From: Ophthalmolycus amberensis | Lineage: Eukaryota > Chordata > Actinopteri > Perciformes > Zoarcidae | Direction of reading: 5' to 3' | Length of the DNA stretch: 64,000 nt | NCBI GenBank assembly: GCA_024529925.1 | Contig: JAFEUB010000735.1 | Location: forward strand, 248,001-312,000 | Shown here: piece after piece, positions 62,401 through 64,000 of the stretch | How the letters are laid out: each line of letters opens with the position of its first letter | Numbering within the stretch: the stretch's first letter is position 1 | Notes under the pieces: generated by a model | What the model was told of the DNA's origin: nothing | The model's input: only the letters and a program-made list of their open reading frames with translations | Databases searched by the model: none | Position numbers and translations under genes: made by a program

Positions 62401-63183
62401 ATTTACAGTAAGGTCACTCGCAACAACACAATATCTATGCCCATGAGTTTACACCTCATTCAGTCACAGCTAACAGTCTTTTTTTGTGTAATCATGATGT
62501 TGAAGCAGGTTCATTTTCATCCACTGCTTTTCTGGTAATATGAGGTTAGGTTTTCCAAACTACAAAACACTTGCATTGCGGGCCATTTGCAACAGCGTCA
62601 CCCATGGAAGAAAGCGGAAACACCACGGTAATATTTGTCTTCATTCACGTTTATGAATAATTGAACTGGACAGAGTAATATTTTGAAAGACACTTTTAGA
62701 GGCAATTGCAAGTCAATTATTTTTTTTGTCCATGCAGAGACCACCCAACAATTTGTTGTTGAGGCTTTAACGGAAGTGTCATTGAAGGGCGACCCTCCAT
62801 ATTTCGTACACTGCTTTTGCTCGAACATAACATTAAAATGTAGACATTAATGTGAACTCAGATTTACTCAGCATCATTGAAGTGAAGGCCCCATGCTGCT
62901 GCTAAGTTACTTTCGATGCTTAAAATGTGTGTTATTGTCCGAGGACGCTAGATGCAGAGCTACTTGGGTGTGAATCAGTATTTAAAGGTTCTCTTTTAAA
63001 ACAGTGACAGCACTTGCCCACAAATCTGTCAAACTACCAGTGCACAGGGTGCATTTAGGGGGGTCTGCAGGGCTTTGTGTAAGGCCGGCGTGTGTATGTA
63101 CTCACTGGAAAAGGAAGTAACAGTTTAACTACTGTATTGATTTCAAGAGTGCTAAGAGGTTCAGGCGTCCGTCCAAGGAAAAT

Positions 63184-63195
63184 GGGGGGGGGGGG
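63184..63195 (+). repeat. G12 mononucleotide run
   Basis: Twelve consecutive G residues. Confidence 0.9.
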
Positions 63196-63379
63196 TAAAA
63201 GAAAGCGGAGAGGGGCTCGTCCCTGGTTTTAGCACGCTCGGCTTTTCTCCCCAGCCACGCTTGATTCAATGGTAAAGATCTGTGGCTGCCCATTGAAGTT
63301 GTACAACTGCTGCATTGAGTACTGTATGGCTCCGTGCTCTCTGCAGTGCTCTATTGATTGATGTGTGAAGAGGGATTAG

Positions 63380-63412
63380 TGAGTGAGTGAGTGGGAGGGA
63401 GGGAGGGAGGGA
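63380..63412 (+). repeat. (GTGA)n followed by (GGGA)n tandem repeat
   Basis: About four GTGA units pass into about five GGGA units, a compound tetranucleotide microsatellite. It yields a spurious Ser/Leu/Pro frame on the minus strand. Confidence 0.9.
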
Positions 63413-64000
63413 TGGGCAGAGCGACCAGAGGCAGAATTGTGGATTCAGCATGTCTACAATAAAAAAAATAAAAAAAAAGGGGCAGATGTCACATCTTTGG
63501 TACAGGCCAAGTCAGACACCCGAGGGTGATGCTTCTCTGTAAATGCTGATGGTTCTGACATGCTTCTGAGATCAAGCTGTGTTAGCAGTTGAATGGTTGG
63601 TAAATGGGGGCAAATAAGAGCAGCTTGATATGTGTGACCTTGAGTGACGAGCAGCAAAATGTGCAATCGATCCTCTTGACACGTCAGTACGAGCTCACCA
63701 GAGCCACGGATCACGTAAACACTCCTCATTCCACCACATTCCTCCAACAGAGAAAAAAAACAAAAAACATCCGTGGTCTGAGAGGGTGGAAAAATGACTT
63801 TACCAAACAGATTCAAAACATTTCATTCACCGTGACTTCTCCGACATTTCTTAGATTTCCTGTCAAGTGGGATCCTGCTGACATCCATTTTGCTTCACCA
63901 GCAGTTGTGGAAGGCAGGCGACCTGTATATCCATCTTGTTGTGCTGGTTCTGAGAGCGTGGCGCCCAGGTGGTTTCTCACTCCTCACTCTCCCGTTGCTC

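Larger units (their letters stand above)
59481..64000. other. Non-coding stretch, no gene recognised
   Basis: Contains an exon-like 44-nt segment at 59585-59628 (see findings), a G12 run at 63184-63195 and GTGA/GGGA tandem repeats at 63380-63412. CAGTGGCGG at 61883-61891 matches the first nine bases of the hAT element at 16275, but no partner end or duplication was found. No gene recognised. Confidence 0.55.

Noticed and set aside
1..64000. CRISPR arrays, bacterial operons, phage or plasmid features
   Set aside because: No regularly spaced direct repeats, no dense co-directional coding and no ribosome-binding-site pattern; the sequence is vertebrate in character.

Overview
The window looks like vertebrate nuclear DNA, most likely from a ray-finned (teleost, probably percomorph) fish. 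It is AT-leaning overall. Spurious ORFs are short and evenly scattered on both strands, and there is no operon-like packing. It carries CA/GT microsatellites, long mononucleotide runs and several repeat types I recognise from teleost genomes. I found no protein-coding gene, rRNA, tRNA or CRISPR array that I can support. The longest open frames (about 150-210 codons) are low in complexity or lack recognisable domains, and they are what chance gives in 64 kb. The simplest reading is an intergenic or large intronic stretch.

The best-supported features are relics of cut-and-paste DNA transposons. Three non-autonomous hAT-type elements have terminal inverted repeats and 8-bp target-site duplications: 12481-13736 (perfect duplication), 16275-17437 (perfect duplication) and 44177-44918 (7 of 8 bases match). 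The first still carries a broken BED-finger/transposase reading frame on the minus strand, which shows its descent from a ZBED-type autonomous element by internal deletion. An older element at 6422-6976 has decayed terminal repeats and a short peptide resembling the start of the Myb/SANT-like (MADF) protein of PIF/Harbinger transposons. Weaker candidates lie at 50633-51574, 26005-26218 and 26555-26625. Two abundant teleost interspersed repeats are at 25541-25839 and 48495-48880. The second contains a short segment resembling the 3' end of an L2-type LINE.

Region by region: 1-6.4 kb is non-repetitive; 6.4-7.0 kb is the Harbinger-like relic; 7.8-8.3 kb is a strong pyrimidine tract; 12.5-13.7 and 16.3-17.4 kb are the two clearest hAT insertions; 15.07-15.33 kb is a CpG-dense patch; 17.4-25.5 kb is quiet; 25.5-26.6 kb holds a repeat cluster; 26.6-44.2 kb is mostly non-repetitive with a homeodomain-motif-rich block near 30.2-30.6 kb and a CpG-dense patch at 39.8-40.05 kb; 44.2-51.6 kb holds further transposon relics; 51.6-64 kb is non-repetitive apart from purine-rich and simple-sequence tracts.

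No set of genes here works together, and I do not see a novel biological system. The most useful leads are the transposon architectures, the two orphan CpG-dense patches, a SOX-OCT-like composite motif, a few exon-like segments, and an excess of C/G homopolymer runs, four of them exactly 12 bases long.
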